NCBI RefSeq assembly: GCF_028331445.1
Contig: NZ_JAQMHX010000003.1
Span: 186,001-250,000, forward strand
DNA from: Candidatus Phyllobacterium onerii
Lineage (GTDB): Bacteria; Pseudomonadota; Alphaproteobacteria; Rhizobiales; Rhizobiaceae
Direction of reading: 5' to 3'
Length of the DNA: 64,000 nt
A program made the position numbers and the translations under genes. The notes beneath the pieces were generated by a model, which was given only the letters and a program-made list of their open reading frames with translations, made no database searches and was not told where the DNA came from. Below are positions 10,985-20,283 of this stretch, piece by piece (the first letter of the stretch is position 1; every line of letters begins with the position of its first letter).

Positions 10985-11416
10985 CTATAGGTTATCCGGG
11001 TTTCCCGGCCGTATCTGTCCCTCGCCAATGCGGCCGAATTGTTGATTCGTCATACGAAAACGATCGCCATTGACCTGCAACGTCCAGCAGATCTTTTGAT
11101 CCTCGCCCTCATAGGACAAGCAAAGATTGTCATTCTCAAGGGCCCACTCGCCGGCATAGGGCATGCCCTTCGTTGCAACCTCTTCCGGCTTGCAGCATTG
11201 GATCATCTTACCGCGAGACTTGCCATCCGGGCCGAGGAATTCAGTGAAATTGAAGGGCGGCTCAGCTTTGACTTCGCCGGTAAGGGTTGCCCCGGTGATG
11301 ACTTTGCGTAGATCGTCTTCGTTCGGCGTCGACCACGAAGTGTCTTGTGCCGAAGCGCGGCTGGTAAACAACATGAATGTGGAGACCAGTAGTGTAGCGA
11401 GTGAGCGTATATGCAT
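10985..11416 (-). CDS. secreted hypothetical protein at the end of the nitrile hydratase operon
   Basis: 143 residues with an N-terminal signal peptide (RSLATLLVSTFMLFTSRASAQ, probable cleavage after ASA). The mature part contains KMIQCCKPEEV and an NLCLSYEGEDQKICWTLQ block, so several cysteines could form disulfides in the periplasm. I do not recognise the family. The start is the ATG at 11416, two bases after the stop of the accessory gene, which argues for cotranscription with the nitrile hydratase genes. A longer in-frame reading upstream runs through that gene and is rejected. Confidence 0.7.
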   Translation of the reverse strand: MHIRSLATLLVSTFMLFTSRASAQDTSWSTPNEDDLRKVITGATLTGEVKAEPPFNFTEFLGPDGKSRGKMIQCCKPEEVATKGMPYAGEWALENDNLCLSYEGEDQKICWTLQVNGDRFRMTNQQFGRIGEGQIRPGNPDNL

Positions 11417-11417
11417 C

Positions 11418-11801
11418 TCAGGATCGGTCCGGATCATTTTCGAGGCGGATGGGTTGGCCATGCGGTGTCGCGTGAGCAGCGCGCTGCCAAGCCCCGGCCA
11501 ATTGATCGATATCATGGCTATCCGCAACATTCTTGGAGGCAATGAGCGACTCCAACGCCTCAAGCCAGCAACTATAGTAGTCACTAGCATCATCCAGCGC
11601 GCCAGGGTGTTTCAGTTTGCCGGAAAGCGTGGCCGCCCACTCCTCCCAGGTGAACAACCCGCGGTCGTGGAGGGCAACCGCCATTGCAAAGGCTTCCGCC
11701 TGCCAAGGTTCGGCAAATACCGGACCGTCACCGCTCGCGGGGAGTCCGCGCGAGTGAGTGATCAGCTCACGCAGGCTCAAGATAACTCTCCCAGGCATCA
11801 A
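11418..11801 (-). CDS. nitrile hydratase accessory protein (P14K/activator type)
   Basis: 127 residues. FAEPWQAEAFAMAVALHDRGLFTWEEWAATLS matches both the nitrile hydratase accessory proteins and the N-terminal part of beta subunits. In cobalt-type systems this small protein escorts cobalt and the modified alpha subunit into the enzyme. It overlaps the 3' end of the beta gene by 35 bp and is followed immediately by the secreted protein gene, so all four genes look like one transcript. Either of the two N-terminal Met codons could be the start. Confidence 0.85.
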   Translation of the reverse strand: MMPGRVILSLRELITHSRGLPASGDGPVFAEPWQAEAFAMAVALHDRGLFTWEEWAATLSGKLKHPGALDDASDYYSCWLEALESLIASKNVADSHDIDQLAGAWQRAAHATPHGQPIRLENDPDRS

Positions 11802-12426
11802 TACTGACGGTCAAAATAGGATCGGCTCCATCGCCCCATATCTCAGGCGCGGTAAAGACCACTGTATAAACATATTGGGGGTTCTCACCCTTGCCGTGAG
11901 CATTGGAATCCGGAAAAACAAAGCCACCACGGACAGCTTCGATTACCCCCAACTTGCCATGCGCATAGCGCGGCAGTCGCGTATGCGTTTCCGGATTGAA
12001 ATTATGGGTACGGATGCGATCGCTTGGCTGGAAGCGCGGCTCACCTGCCACGGGGCGATCGCAAGGGCCACCTTTCGCAAGGGCTGCCGCGACATTTTCC
12101 GCTTTCAAAACACGTTTTGGCTGAGTTCCTTTGCCAAGCGAGCGACCTTCATCGAGTTCCTGTGGCTGGACAAATCCGTGGCGCTTAAGCAGGATCTCCA
12201 GCGCCTTGGCCCATATTTCATAATAGCTGGAAGTGTAATAATCCGCGGGGTGCAGGCTCTCGCGCGCATGACGGCTCTCGTCGATATTCCAGTGCCCCAT
12301 CGCGCCAGCGGCGATTGTCATGCCCATTGCCCGTTTTTCCCAATCGGCATGAAACAACGGCTCATTTTTTTCGGGCGCAACAGGGCCAAAACCCATCTGC
12401 CCGCCAAGATCCTGCGGCCCGTTCAT
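11767..12426 (-). CDS. nthB: nitrile hydratase beta subunit
   Basis: 219 residues. The N-terminus [19 protein letters not shown] is the classic beta-subunit signature. [33 protein letters not shown], the [25 protein letters not shown] block and the [16 protein letters not shown] segment follow. The subunit pairs with alpha to hydrate nitriles to amides in the cytoplasm, and its conserved arginines contact the oxidised cysteines of alpha. The gene overlaps the end of the alpha gene by four bases (ATGA), the usual coupling. Confidence 0.95.
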   Translation of the reverse strand: MNGPQDLGGQMGFGPVAPEKNEPLFHADWEKRAMGMTIAAGAMGHWNIDESRHARESLHPADYYTSSYYEIWAKALEILLKRHGFVQPQELDEGRSLGKGTQPKRVLKAENVAAALAKGGPCDRPVAGEPRFQPSDRIRTHNFNPETHTRLPRYAHGKLGVIEAVRGGFVFPDSNAHGKGENPQYVYTVVFTAPEIWGDGADPILTVSIDAWESYLEPA

Positions 12427-13043
12427 GCTGCCTCCGGTGCGAGCGCCAGCCCCGTTCCGATCATTGAGTCGCGTGTGACGAGCCGGGCAAGCTGTTCTTC
12501 ACTCAGGCCTTCGCTACCTTCCGGGCGCATGGGCACGACCAGGTAACGCAATTCGGCAGTCGAATCCCAGACACGAATTCTGGTCGTTTCAGGAAGGATC
12601 ACATCAAACTCGACCAGTACGCCACGCGGATCAATAACGGCCTTCGACCGATAAGGTGGCGATTTATACCACACGGGAGGCAAGCCGAGCACCGACCATG
12701 GGTAGCACGAGCACAGCGTGCATACGACGAGATTGTGCGTGTCCGGCGTATTGAATACTGCCTGCATATGCTCGCCCTGCCGCCCGGTATAACTCAGGGA
12801 CTCAATTGCTGCTGTTGCGTCGCGCTTCAGCCAATCCGCATACTCTGGATCCGACCAAGCTTTTGCGACAACCTTCGCTCCGTTGCGTGGACCAACCTTC
12901 GTTTCGTACGTATCGACGATCACATCGATCGCTTGCGGGTCGATCAGGCCCTTCTCCGTCAAAATCGTTTCCAAGGCGCGCACGCGCGCAGCCATGGGAT
13001 CAAGCTCATTATCGTGATGGTGGTCGTCATGGTCGTGTGGCAT
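12423..13043 (-). CDS. nthA: nitrile hydratase alpha subunit, cobalt type
   Basis: 206 residues from the ATG at 13043. The metal-binding claw [10 protein letters not shown] has Cys at about 108, 111 and 113. A Thr after the first Cys (CTLCSC) marks the cobalt class, whereas iron enzymes have Ser. The N-terminus is unusually His/Asp-rich ([13 protein letters not shown]), which could help metal capture; that is inference. A longer upstream reading would start in the LysE gene and is not supported. No amidase gene lies beside it, so the amide product must be handled elsewhere or is not the point of the pathway. Confidence 0.95.
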   Translation of the reverse strand: MPHDHDDHHHDNELDPMAARVRALETILTEKGLIDPQAIDVIVDTYETKVGPRNGAKVVAKAWSDPEYADWLKRDATAAIESLSYTGRQGEHMQAVFNTPDTHNLVVCTLCSCYPWSVLGLPPVWYKSPPYRSKAVIDPRGVLVEFDVILPETTRIRVWDSTAELRYLVVPMRPEGSEGLSEEQLARLVTRDSMIGTGLALAPEAA

Positions 13044-13081
13044 GGAGAAAATCCTATGCGCCAACAGCGGTCGGCGCAAGC

Positions 13082-13675
13082 TTACTTCAACATTGGCCAC
13101 AAGGTGGCCACGAGCAGAACCGCCATTGTGATGTTGAACCATTTAAGTCTCACTGGATCAGCAAGCCAGCCGCGCATGATCTGCCCAAAGGCTGCCCAGC
13201 TCGAAACGGATGGAATATTCACGATCGCAAACGCGATCCCCACGATTAAAACCGTCGTAAAATAAGCTTGCGGCGACGTATAGGTTGCCATAGCGGTCAC
13301 AGCCATCACCCACGCTTTCGGGTTGATCCACTGGAATGCGGCAGCTTCCAGGAACGTCATCGGTCGTGCCTTGCCGTCAACGGCCTTCAGAGAGCGGGAC
13401 ATGGCGATCTTGTAGGCGAGATAGATCAGATAGGCACCGCCCGCAAATTTCAGCGCCGTATAAAGAAGCGGAAACGTCTGCAGCAAAGCGCCAAGTCCCA
13501 AACCCACCCCAATAAGCAAAGTAAAGAAACCCGAGCCAATACCGAACATGTGGGGAATCGTGCGTTTGAAGCCGAAATTGACGCCCGATGTCAGCAGCAT
13601 GAAGTTATTTGGTCCCGGCGTTATCGACGTGACGAAAGCGAACACCAGTAGGGTCAGAAAAATCTCGAGTGTCAC
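13082..13675 (-). CDS. LysE/RhtB-family amino acid exporter
   Basis: About 197 residues with six hydrophobic segments. The N-terminal [15 protein letters not shown] block is the LysE/RhtB hallmark, and [13 protein letters not shown] is a second family signature. Members export amino acids or derivatives across the inner membrane. I place the start at the GTG at 13675, which gives the usual short N-terminus ([10 protein letters not shown]) and has AGGGGTGGG a few bases upstream; a GTG at 13705 is an alternative. It lies 38 bp upstream of nthA on the same strand and may share its transcript, though a functional link is not shown. Confidence 0.85.
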   Translation of the reverse strand: MTLEIFLTLLVFAFVTSITPGPNNFMLLTSGVNFGFKRTIPHMFGIGSGFFTLLIGVGLGLGALLQTFPLLYTALKFAGGAYLIYLAYKIAMSRSLKAVDGKARPMTFLEAAAFQWINPKAWVMAVTAMATYTSPQAYFTTVLIVGIAFAIVNIPSVSSWAAFGQIMRGWLADPVRLKWFNITMAVLLVATLWPMLK

Positions 13676-13740
13676 TACGATACCCACCCCTGTGAAAAGA
13701 GGCACTCATAGGGTCTGGCGATACTTGGCTCAAGGGCGGA

Positions 13741-13774
13741 CTTGTCAGGGATACAATTGAGTATCCCTGACAAG
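13741..13774. terminator. strong hairpin after ilvH
   Basis: CTTGTCAGGGATAC (13741-13754) and GTATCCCTGACAAG (13761-13774) form a perfect 14-bp stem with a 6-base loop, 11 bp downstream of the ilvH stop. It lacks a long T-run, so it may end or stabilise the ilvIH mRNA rather than act as a textbook terminator. Confidence 0.7.
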
Positions 13775-13784
13775 AGCACTAAAG

Positions 13785-14357
13785 CTACATTCCCATGGGA
13801 CCGCGGTTCATGGCGGCAACCCCTGTCCGGCAAATCTCGACGAGGCCAAGCGGCTTCATGATCGCGATAAACTGGTCAATCTTCGAACCTTTGCCAGTGA
13901 TCTCGAAGATGAAATGCTCCGTCGTTGCGTCTGTCACCTTGGCATGAAACGCATCGGCCAGACGCAATGCTTCATTGCGATGCTCGCCAAGGCCGGCGAC
14001 CTTGACCAACGCCAGTTCGCGCTGGATTGGCCCGCTCTGGCCAAGTTCATCTGCACGCACAGACAAATCCACCACACGGTGCACAGGCACAATGCGTTCC
14101 AGCTGGTGGCGAATCTGGTCCAGAATGTGCGGTGTGCCGCGCGTCACGATCGTGATGCGCGACAGATGCTGTTCATGCTCGGTCTCGGAAACCGTAAGGC
14201 TTTCAATGTTATAGCCCCGTCCGGAGAATAGGCCAATCACGCGTGCAAGGACGCCGGGCTCATTATCGACCAGGACCGATAGAACTGTCGTGACAGGTAG
14301 TTCAGTCTCCTTGGCAATGAAATATGCCGAACCGGAGGCTAGGTTTTGAGCGTTCAT
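13785..14357 (-). CDS. ilvH: acetolactate synthase small (regulatory) subunit
   Basis: 190 residues. The N-terminal ACT domain begins TVLSVLVDNEPGVLARVIGLFSGRGYNIESLTV, the site where valine binds in feedback-inhibited enzymes. The C-terminal ACT-like domain includes VTDATTEHFIFEITGKGSKIDQFI. It activates the large subunit and gives it valine sensitivity. It follows the large subunit gene by 21 bp and must share the attenuator at 16262-16362. Confidence 0.95.
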   Translation of the reverse strand: MNAQNLASGSAYFIAKETELPVTTVLSVLVDNEPGVLARVIGLFSGRGYNIESLTVSETEHEQHLSRITIVTRGTPHILDQIRHQLERIVPVHRVVDLSVRADELGQSGPIQRELALVKVAGLGEHRNEALRLADAFHAKVTDATTEHFIFEITGKGSKIDQFIAIMKPLGLVEICRTGVAAMNRGPMGM

Positions 14358-14378
14358 TTGTTATTTTCTCCGGTTTGC

Positions 14379-16184
14379 TTAAACGAGCTGCCTGCCCTTG
14401 GCATCAATGGCGTTGGCGACTGCATCATCCGTAGCCTCGTCGGGCAAAAGCATCTCATTGTGAGCCTTGCCGGAAGGGATCATCGGGAAGCAGTTGGCGA
14501 GATTAGCCACGCGGCAATCGAAAAGTACCGGCTTTTTGACGTCGATCATTTCCTGAATGGCATCGTCGAGATCGCCAGGCTTTTCGCAGCGAACACCATG
14601 ACCGCCATAGGCCTCCGCCAGTTTGACGAAATCGGGCAAGGCTTCCGTATAGGAATGCGACAGGCGATTGCCATGCAGCAGTTGCTGCCACTGGCGGACC
14701 ATTCCCATGTACTGGTTGTTCAGGATAAAGATCTTGATCGGCGCTTCATACTGAACAGCAGCACTCATCTCCTGCATAGTCATCTGCACCGAAGCGTCCC
14801 CAGCGATGTCGATAACCAGCGAGTCAGGATGCGCGATCTGCACACCCAACGCTGCTGGCAGGCCATAGCCCATCGTTCCGAGACCGCCTGATGTCATCCA
14901 GCGATTGGGCTTTTCGAAATGATAGAACTGCGCCGCCCACATCTGGTGCTGGCCGACTTCGGTCGTGATATAGGTGTCGCGATCCTTGGTCAGTGCGTAC
15001 AGCCGCTCCAGCGCATATTGCGGCATGATCACGTCCTTGTTGCGCGTATAGGACAGAGATTTCCGTGAGCGCCATCTGTCGATCTGCGACCACCATGCAT
15101 CGATCGCCTTTTCGTCAGGCTTTGTCGAAGAGGCACGCAGAAGGCGAATCATGTCTTCGAGCACGTGGGCAACATCGCCGATGACCGGAACGTCAACCCG
15201 AACCGCCTTGTTGATGGAAGACGGATCGATATCGATGTGAATCTTCCGGGAATTTGGCGAGAAACCGCTGATGCGGCCGGTAATACGATCGTCGAAGCGC
15301 GCACCAATATTCAGCATGACGTCGCAATCATGCATCGTCATATTCGCTTCGTAGGTTCCGTGCATGCCCAGCATGCCAAGCCAATTCTTGCCGGATGCTG
15401 GATAAGCGCCAAGCCCCATCAATGTCGAGGTGATCGGAAAATTGGTGAGCTCGACGAGTTCCCGCAGCAATTTACTTGCTTCGTTGCCGGAGTTGATGAC
15501 ACCGCCCCCCGAGTAGATAACAGGGCGTTTTGCCGTCAGCATCAGAGCAACAGCCTGCTTGATCGCCTCGATATCACCTTGGATCTTGGGATGATAGCTG
15601 GTGCGCGGTGAGACTTCCGGCGGCGTATACATGCCGGTTGCAAACTGAACATCCTTCGGAACGTCAACGAGAACTGGACCGGGACGCCCTGTTTTGGCAA
15701 CGTGGAATGCCTCATGCAGAACACGCGCAAGATCGTTGACATCTTTCACCAGCCAATTGTGCTTGGTACAAGGGCGGGTGATACCGACAGTGTCGCACTC
15801 CTGGAAGGCATCCGAACCGATCAGGCTCGTCGGGACCTGTCCACTGATACAAACCAGCGGAATGGAGTCCATCAGTGCATCCTGTAGCGGCGTAACCGCA
15901 TTGGTTGCGCCGGGCCCTGATGTGACCAGCATTACGCCGACTTTACCGGTGGACCGGGCATAACCCTCCGCGGCATGACCCGCACCCTGTTCGTGCCGGA
16001 CCAGAATGTGGTTGATCTTGTCCTGTTGGAAGAGTTCATCATAGATCGGAAGCACGGCGCCACCCGGATATCCGAAAATATCGGTTACCCCCTGATCAAT
16101 GAGTGCCTGGACGACCATCTCGGCACCAGTCATTTCACGTCGTTGCGATGGTCGGCTGTCACTATCCTGCTTGTCTGCTTTCAT
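14379..16184 (-). CDS. ilvI: acetolactate synthase large (catalytic) subunit
   Basis: A 601-residue thiamine diphosphate enzyme that condenses two pyruvates, or pyruvate plus 2-oxobutyrate, the first common step to valine, leucine and isoleucine. FGYPGGAVLPIYD and VRHEQGAGHAAEGYAR (catalytic Glu) lie near the N-terminus, the FAD/middle domain follows, and the ThDP motif is GDASVQM...LNNQYMGMVRQWQ. Length is normal. Expression is very likely controlled by transcription attenuation: a leader peptide rich in Val, Leu and Ile codons precedes it, followed by a terminator 78 bp before the start. Confidence 0.96.
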   Translation of the reverse strand: MKADKQDSDSRPSQRREMTGAEMVVQALIDQGVTDIFGYPGGAVLPIYDELFQQDKINHILVRHEQGAGHAAEGYARSTGKVGVMLVTSGPGATNAVTPLQDALMDSIPLVCISGQVPTSLIGSDAFQECDTVGITRPCTKHNWLVKDVNDLARVLHEAFHVAKTGRPGPVLVDVPKDVQFATGMYTPPEVSPRTSYHPKIQGDIEAIKQAVALMLTAKRPVIYSGGGVINSGNEASKLLRELVELTNFPITSTLMGLGAYPASGKNWLGMLGMHGTYEANMTMHDCDVMLNIGARFDDRITGRISGFSPNSRKIHIDIDPSSINKAVRVDVPVIGDVAHVLEDMIRLLRASSTKPDEKAIDAWWSQIDRWRSRKSLSYTRNKDVIMPQYALERLYALTKDRDTYITTEVGQHQMWAAQFYHFEKPNRWMTSGGLGTMGYGLPAALGVQIAHPDSLVIDIAGDASVQMTMQEMSAAVQYEAPIKIFILNNQYMGMVRQWQQLLHGNRLSHSYTEALPDFVKLAEAYGGHGVRCEKPGDLDDAIQEMIDVKKPVLFDCRVANLANCFPMIPSGKAHNEMLLPDEATDDAVANAIDAKGRQLV

Positions 16185-16256
16185 CGGTCTCTTCCCGTCT
16201 ATTCTGCGGCTCTTGGCCCTTCAGAAGGTGTCTGCTCTAACTGAAATGTTGGAAAT

Positions 16257-16336
16257 AAAAAAGGCCCCCGAAGGAGCCTGTGTATCGCGCATGGGAGCTT
16301 TCGCCGGGTGCTTACTACACCCTGCCCATGCGCGAT
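16257..16336 (-). promoter_or_regulatory. ilvIH transcription attenuator (terminator and upstream hairpin)
   Basis: On the minus strand a hairpin AGGCTCC-TTCG-GGGGCCT (16279-16262) with a UUCG tetraloop is followed directly by a U tract, giving a good intrinsic terminator ahead of ilvI. Upstream, ATCGCGCATGGG (16336-16325) pairs perfectly with CCCATGCGCGAT (16295-16284). The first arm of that upstream hairpin overlaps the last codons of the leader peptide, so a ribosome stalled on the Val/Leu/Ile codons would alter its folding. The exact antiterminator pairing is not obvious by eye. Confidence 0.75.
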
Positions 16337-16362
16337 CCCACGACGATAAGAACTGTTTTCAT
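16315..16362 (-). CDS. ilvL: ilvIH leader peptide
   Basis: A 15-codon reading frame, MKTVLIVVGSRMGRV, starts at the ATG at 16362 and ends with TAG at 16317-16315. Codons 4-8 are Val-Leu-Ile-Val-Val, all three products of the pathway, exactly what an attenuation leader needs to sense charged tRNA supply. The stop falls between the arms of the first attenuator hairpin. No Shine-Dalgarno sequence is visible, and the predicted transcription start falls about two bases before the ATG, so translation may be leaderless, as is known for the trp leader peptide of Sinorhizobium. Confidence 0.75.
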   Translation of the reverse strand: MKTVLIVVGSRMGRV

Positions 16363-16370
16363 GGTCGCGG

Positions 16371-16399
16371 ACGATAGTTAAGCAAATTCCATACGTCAA
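16371..16399 (-). promoter_or_regulatory. promoter of ilvL-ilvI-ilvH
   Basis: TTGACG (16399-16394) and TATCGT (16376-16371) on the minus strand are separated by 17 bp. Transcription would start near 16364, almost at the leader ATG. The remaining bases to 16559 separate this operon from the divergent herA-like gene, and I see no other gene in them. Confidence 0.6.
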
Positions 16400-16559
16400 C
16401 GGCAAAAATGCAAATCAAATCGAATGACCAGCACTGAACCTGAAACCAGTCGAAACAATTGTCACAATCACGCTAAGATAATCTCAATGCCTTCGAATTA
16501 GGGTGACCCGACAAGTCTTGTCAACACACTGTCATCAGTTCACGGAATGGTCGCCAACG

Positions 16560-18443
16560 ATGAACGCTGAAGCCTTGCCGGCTGAACAACCCAGACCCTT
16601 CGTTCGCAATCGAACCGATGGGCACGTCATCGAATGCAACGGTGAAAAGGCCGTCATTTACGCGTTGACCGGGCCGTCTATCGCAGCATCGGATGACTAC
16701 TGGACAGTCGGTCAATTGATTTCCATTCAAGTCGGAAACAGCCGCGTGGTTGGACTCGTCTATGAAGTCAACGCCCATGAAGCGCAATGGGTCGTTGAAG
16801 CCGACCAGAGCATTCGCATCCATGTCGAGCTTATCGGACAGGTCAATGAGCATGGTGATGGTTCGTTGACCTTTTCATCCGGCATCGCGAATTATCCGCA
16901 CATGGGCGCCGTAGCACATCGGATTCGCGCGACAGATCTGGCAATTATTTACACAGCGAGCCTGAAGAACACCGTATCAGTCGGGCATCTGTCGCAAAAT
17001 GCATCGATCCCGGCATTGATATCCATCGATAGTCTGGTTTCGCGACACTTTGCCGTCCTTGGCAGCACAGGCGTGGGTAAATCGAGCGCTGTTTCCCTGC
17101 TTTTGCGCAAGATCATAGCGCAGCGACCCGATCTCCGCGTACTGATCCTCGATCCTCACAACGAATTTGCAAGCGCCTTTCCTGATCATGCGATCTCGAT
17201 CGATTACAATACTTTGGAATTGCCCTATTGGCTGTTCAGGCTGGAAGAGTTTGCAGAAGCTGTCTTCCGCGGGAGGCCGACGGTGCCAGCCGAAGTTGAT
17301 GCCTTGCGCGATCTGATTCCGATTGCGCGGGAGCGCTTTGCCAGTTCCGAAGCGGCAACTGCCGCGTCGCTCCTCAAAAAAGACCGCGATTATTCGTCGT
17401 TAACCGCCGATACGCCGACACCATATCGGATGGCTGATCTCATCAAGCTGATCGATGAACGCATCGGCCAATTGGAAGGCAAGACGGATCGGCCGATCAT
17501 GAAGGCGCTTCGGCAGCGTTTGCAGGCGCTGGTTGCTGATCCCAGATACCGCTTCATGTTCTCGGCCCCGACGACGATGGACACGATGCGCCAGACGATT
17601 GGCCACATTTTCCGCATACCCAAGAACGATCGTCCGATTTGCGTCTTTCAATTGGCTGGACTGCCATCGGAAGTGGTGAATTCCGTTGCCTCGGTACTCT
17701 GCCGTATGGCTTTCGACCTCGCGGTGTCGAGCGACGGCCGCGCACAGACGCTCGTCGTCTGCGAGGAAGCGCATCGTTACATTCCCGCGGATGCCAATGC
17801 GGGCTTCTGGCCAACGCGCCAGGCAATTGCCCGCATTGCCAAGGAAGGCCGCAAATATGGCGTCTATCTAGCTGTCATTTCGCAGCGTCCGGGCGAGCTT
17901 GATGCAACCATTCTTTCCCAATGCAGCACCGTGTTTGCCATGCGCCTCGGAAATGAGCGCGATCAGGAGATCATTCGGGGCGCCATTACTGGCGCATCGC
18001 AAAGCACGATTGGATTTCTGTCATCGATTGCCAATCGAGAAGCGATCGCTTTTGGAGAGGCGGTTCCGACGCCGATGCGCATGATGTTCGAGACAATTGC
18101 GCCCGACCAACTGCCGGCCGCACATATGACCAAAAGCCAGCAATCCATGCGACTGGGAGATTCTTACCTATCTCTCGACACGATCTTGATGCGAATGCGT
18201 CAGCTCAATGCGGCAGAAAGCACAAGCAGTCAGGATGATGCATTCGATGTGGTCGAAACTATTGGCCAGCCTGTCGCGAGCCAGAGGCACACAGTTCCCT
18301 TGGCTCAGGAGCCTGTCAGAACCCAGTGGCGCAATATCGATGCTGCAATCCGCAGAGAGGAACCGCCCAGGTCACAACCGGAAGCTACCGATCGGTTCCG
18401 TGCTAGCGACCTGATCCGCACATTCCGCAACGACAAGACCTGA
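16560..18443 (+). CDS. HerA-like ATPase (DUF87)
   Basis: About 627 residues. An N-terminal beta-rich domain (HAS-barrel-like) precedes the motor with Walker A VLGSTGVGKSSAVSLLL, Walker B RVLILDPHNEF, and a second acidic motif VVCEEAHRYIP followed by RIAKEGRKYGVYLAVISQRPGELD, all typical of the FtsK/HerA superfamily. HerA-type ATPases form hexamers that move DNA, in archaea together with the NurA nuclease; no NurA gene is nearby. The start is put at the ATG at 16560; an in-frame GTG at 16503 is possible. It ends 1 bp before the convergent miaA stop. Confidence 0.85.
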   Translation: MNAEALPAEQPRPFVRNRTDGHVIECNGEKAVIYALTGPSIAASDDYWTVGQLISIQVGNSRVVGLVYEVNAHEAQWVVEADQSIRIHVELIGQVNEHGDGSLTFSSGIANYPHMGAVAHRIRATDLAIIYTASLKNTVSVGHLSQNASIPALISIDSLVSRHFAVLGSTGVGKSSAVSLLLRKIIAQRPDLRVLILDPHNEFASAFPDHAISIDYNTLELPYWLFRLEEFAEAVFRGRPTVPAEVDALRDLIPIARERFASSEAATAASLLKKDRDYSSLTADTPTPYRMADLIKLIDERIGQLEGKTDRPIMKALRQRLQALVADPRYRFMFSAPTTMDTMRQTIGHIFRIPKNDRPICVFQLAGLPSEVVNSVASVLCRMAFDLAVSSDGRAQTLVVCEEAHRYIPADANAGFWPTRQAIARIAKEGRKYGVYLAVISQRPGELDATILSQCSTVFAMRLGNERDQEIIRGAITGASQSTIGFLSSIANREAIAFGEAVPTPMRMMFETIAPDQLPAAHMTKSQQSMRLGDSYLSLDTILMRMRQLNAAESTSSQDDAFDVVETIGQPVASQRHTVPLAQEPVRTQWRNIDAAIRREEPPRSQPEATDRFRASDLIRTFRNDKT

Positions 18444-18444
18444 G

Positions 18445-19326
18445 TCACGGATAAGGCAATCTTTCCCAGTCATCGCCGAGCTGGTTGCGGAACCATGTCA
18501 TCTGGCGCTTTGCATATTGACGGGTAGCGATCGTCGCGAGTTCTGCGGCTTCCTCTGGATCCAGCCGATCGGCAAGAACCTCGGCAATTTCGCGCACTCC
18601 GATCGCCCTCATGGCAGGGAGTTCACTCGAAAGCCCTAATGATAGCAATGCCTTAACCTCGTCGAGGGCGCCGGTTTTCATCATGTTTTCAAAGCGTGAT
18701 GCGATACGCGCTCCCAGCCATTTCCTATCGGGCTCGATAACAATTTTGCGCGCGGCTCCAGAGTCAATCAGCGATCTGCCGGTTGCCTTCTGCCATTCGA
18801 CGATGGATCGACCCGACGCATCGATGACTTCGAGCGCTCTTACAATCCGCTGGCTATCGGTCGGACGCAATCTAGACGCCGCCAACGGGTCTTTCTCAGT
18901 GAGAATCGCGTGCAATTCCCCGGAGCCGAGCTCAGCATCCTGCTGACGCCAATGCGCCCGGATATCCGCAGCAATATCGGGCATTGCCGATAGCCCTCCG
19001 AGAAGAGCACGAAAATACAGCCCGGTACCGCCAACGAAAATCATAGTCTTTTCAGTTAGTTCTGGTCTGTTCAGTACATGTTCGGCATCCGTGAGCCAGC
19101 GTCCGGTCGAGTAGGCGATGCTCGGCGAAACATGCCCGTAGAGATAATGGGGCGCGGCTTTGAGATCGTCCGGACCTGGCCGCGCGGTCAGGAGGTTGAG
19201 GACATCATAGACCTGCATTGAATCCGTATTGACGATCACACCGCCTGTTTCGTCCGCCAAACGAAGCGCAAGCGCCGACTTGCCGCTTGCCGTCGGTCCA
19301 GCTATCAGGATTATCTGTCTTGTCAC
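18445..19326 (-). CDS. miaA: tRNA dimethylallyltransferase
   Basis: About 293 residues from the GTG at 19326 ([24 protein letters not shown]). The P-loop GPTASGKS, then [10 protein letters not shown], the [16 protein letters not shown] segment, QRIVRALEV and the C-terminal [14 protein letters not shown] are standard MiaA motifs. The enzyme adds a dimethylallyl group to A37 of tRNAs that read UNN codons. A much longer frame extends upstream through serB on the opposite strand and is rejected. Only 27 bp separate its start from that of the divergent serB, so the promoters must lie partly inside the neighbouring coding regions. Confidence 0.95.
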   Translation of the reverse strand: MTRQIILIAGPTASGKSALALRLADETGGVIVNTDSMQVYDVLNLLTARPGPDDLKAAPHYLYGHVSPSIAYSTGRWLTDAEHVLNRPELTEKTMIFVGGTGLYFRALLGGLSAMPDIAADIRAHWRQQDAELGSGELHAILTEKDPLAASRLRPTDSQRIVRALEVIDASGRSIVEWQKATGRSLIDSGAARKIVIEPDRKWLGARIASRFENMMKTGALDEVKALLSLGLSSELPAMRAIGVREIAEVLADRLDPEEAAELATIATRQYAKRQMTWFRNQLGDDWERLPYP

Positions 19327-19353
19327 ATCAACCGCCCAACCGGAAATTGCCCT

Positions 19354-20241
19354 ATGCCCTTGATGGCCACGCTCATCGCCAATCCCGCCACTTCGGACCT
19401 TGTACCATCGCTCGGGATTAAAGCCTCGGCGGCGGTCAATGCAACAGGTCTTTATTGGCTGGCCGACGGTATTGCCTGTGACCTGTCCCTGAGGGACGGT
19501 ACCGATGCTGCTGAAGCGCATCTTGAACTGGTCCGGGCTATCGACAGCGCGCCAATCGATATTGTCGTTCAAAATCAAGATACTAGGCGCAAGAAGATTT
19601 TGATTGCCGACATGGATTCGACCATGATCCAGCAAGAATGTATCGATGAACTGGCCGAAGAAGCGGGCCTCCGGGAAAAAGTTGCGGCGATCACGGCACG
19701 GGCGATGAATGGCGAAATCGCGTTCGAACCTGCGCTGCGTGAACGCGTCGCGCTGCTCAAGGGCCTGCCCTATACGGTAATCGACAAGGTGATCGCCAGC
19801 CGCATCACGCTCATGCCGGGTGGGCCGGAACTGGTGCGCACAATGAAAAAGCACGGGGCTTATACGTCGCTTGTTTCAGGCGGATTTACCGTGTTCACCC
19901 AGCGTATTGCCGAGATGATCGGCTTCAATGAAAACAGCGCCAACACCTTGATAGATAATGGAAAAGTCTTGACGGGAGAAGTCAAGGAACCGATCCTCGG
20001 ACGTGAGGCGAAGGTTGCTGCGCTGACCTCCATCTGCCAGCGTTTTGGCCTTTCACCGCAAGATGCGATCGCGGTTGGAGATGGCGCCAATGACCTTGGC
20101 ATGCTGCAACTGGCAGGCACAGGCGTAGCGCTCCACGCCAAACCGATCGTTGCCGAACAGGCAAAGGTGCGGATCGACCATGGTGATCTGACCGCCCTTC
20201 TCTATATCCAGGGCTATCGACAAACCGATTTTGTGGTCTGA
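19354..20241 (+). CDS. serB: phosphoserine phosphatase
   Basis: A 295-residue HAD-family enzyme for the last step of serine biosynthesis. An N-terminal regulatory-like domain of about 85 residues precedes the catalytic core. HAD motif I is [11 protein letters not shown] (nucleophile Asp and general acid Asp), followed by the cap segment ELAEEAGL, motif II LVSGGFT, and motifs III/IV with [13 protein letters not shown]. The size is normal for the alphaproteobacterial form. A second Met, three codons in, is an alternative start. The region after its stop holds a 21-bp periodic repeat array. Confidence 0.95.
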   Translation: MPLMATLIANPATSDLVPSLGIKASAAVNATGLYWLADGIACDLSLRDGTDAAEAHLELVRAIDSAPIDIVVQNQDTRRKKILIADMDSTMIQQECIDELAEEAGLREKVAAITARAMNGEIAFEPALRERVALLKGLPYTVIDKVIASRITLMPGGPELVRTMKKHGAYTSLVSGGFTVFTQRIAEMIGFNENSANTLIDNGKVLTGEVKEPILGREAKVAALTSICQRFGLSPQDAIAVGDGANDLGMLQLAGTGVALHAKPIVAEQAKVRIDHGDLTALLYIQGYRQTDFVV

Positions 20242-20283
20242 ATTCGCGTCGCCACAACCATTTTTCTCGCAATGGTGGAAAAT

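Noticed and set aside
18445-19854. A 469-residue reading of miaA
   Set aside because: The extra 176 residues run antisense through serB. The MiaA family start is the GTG at 19326.
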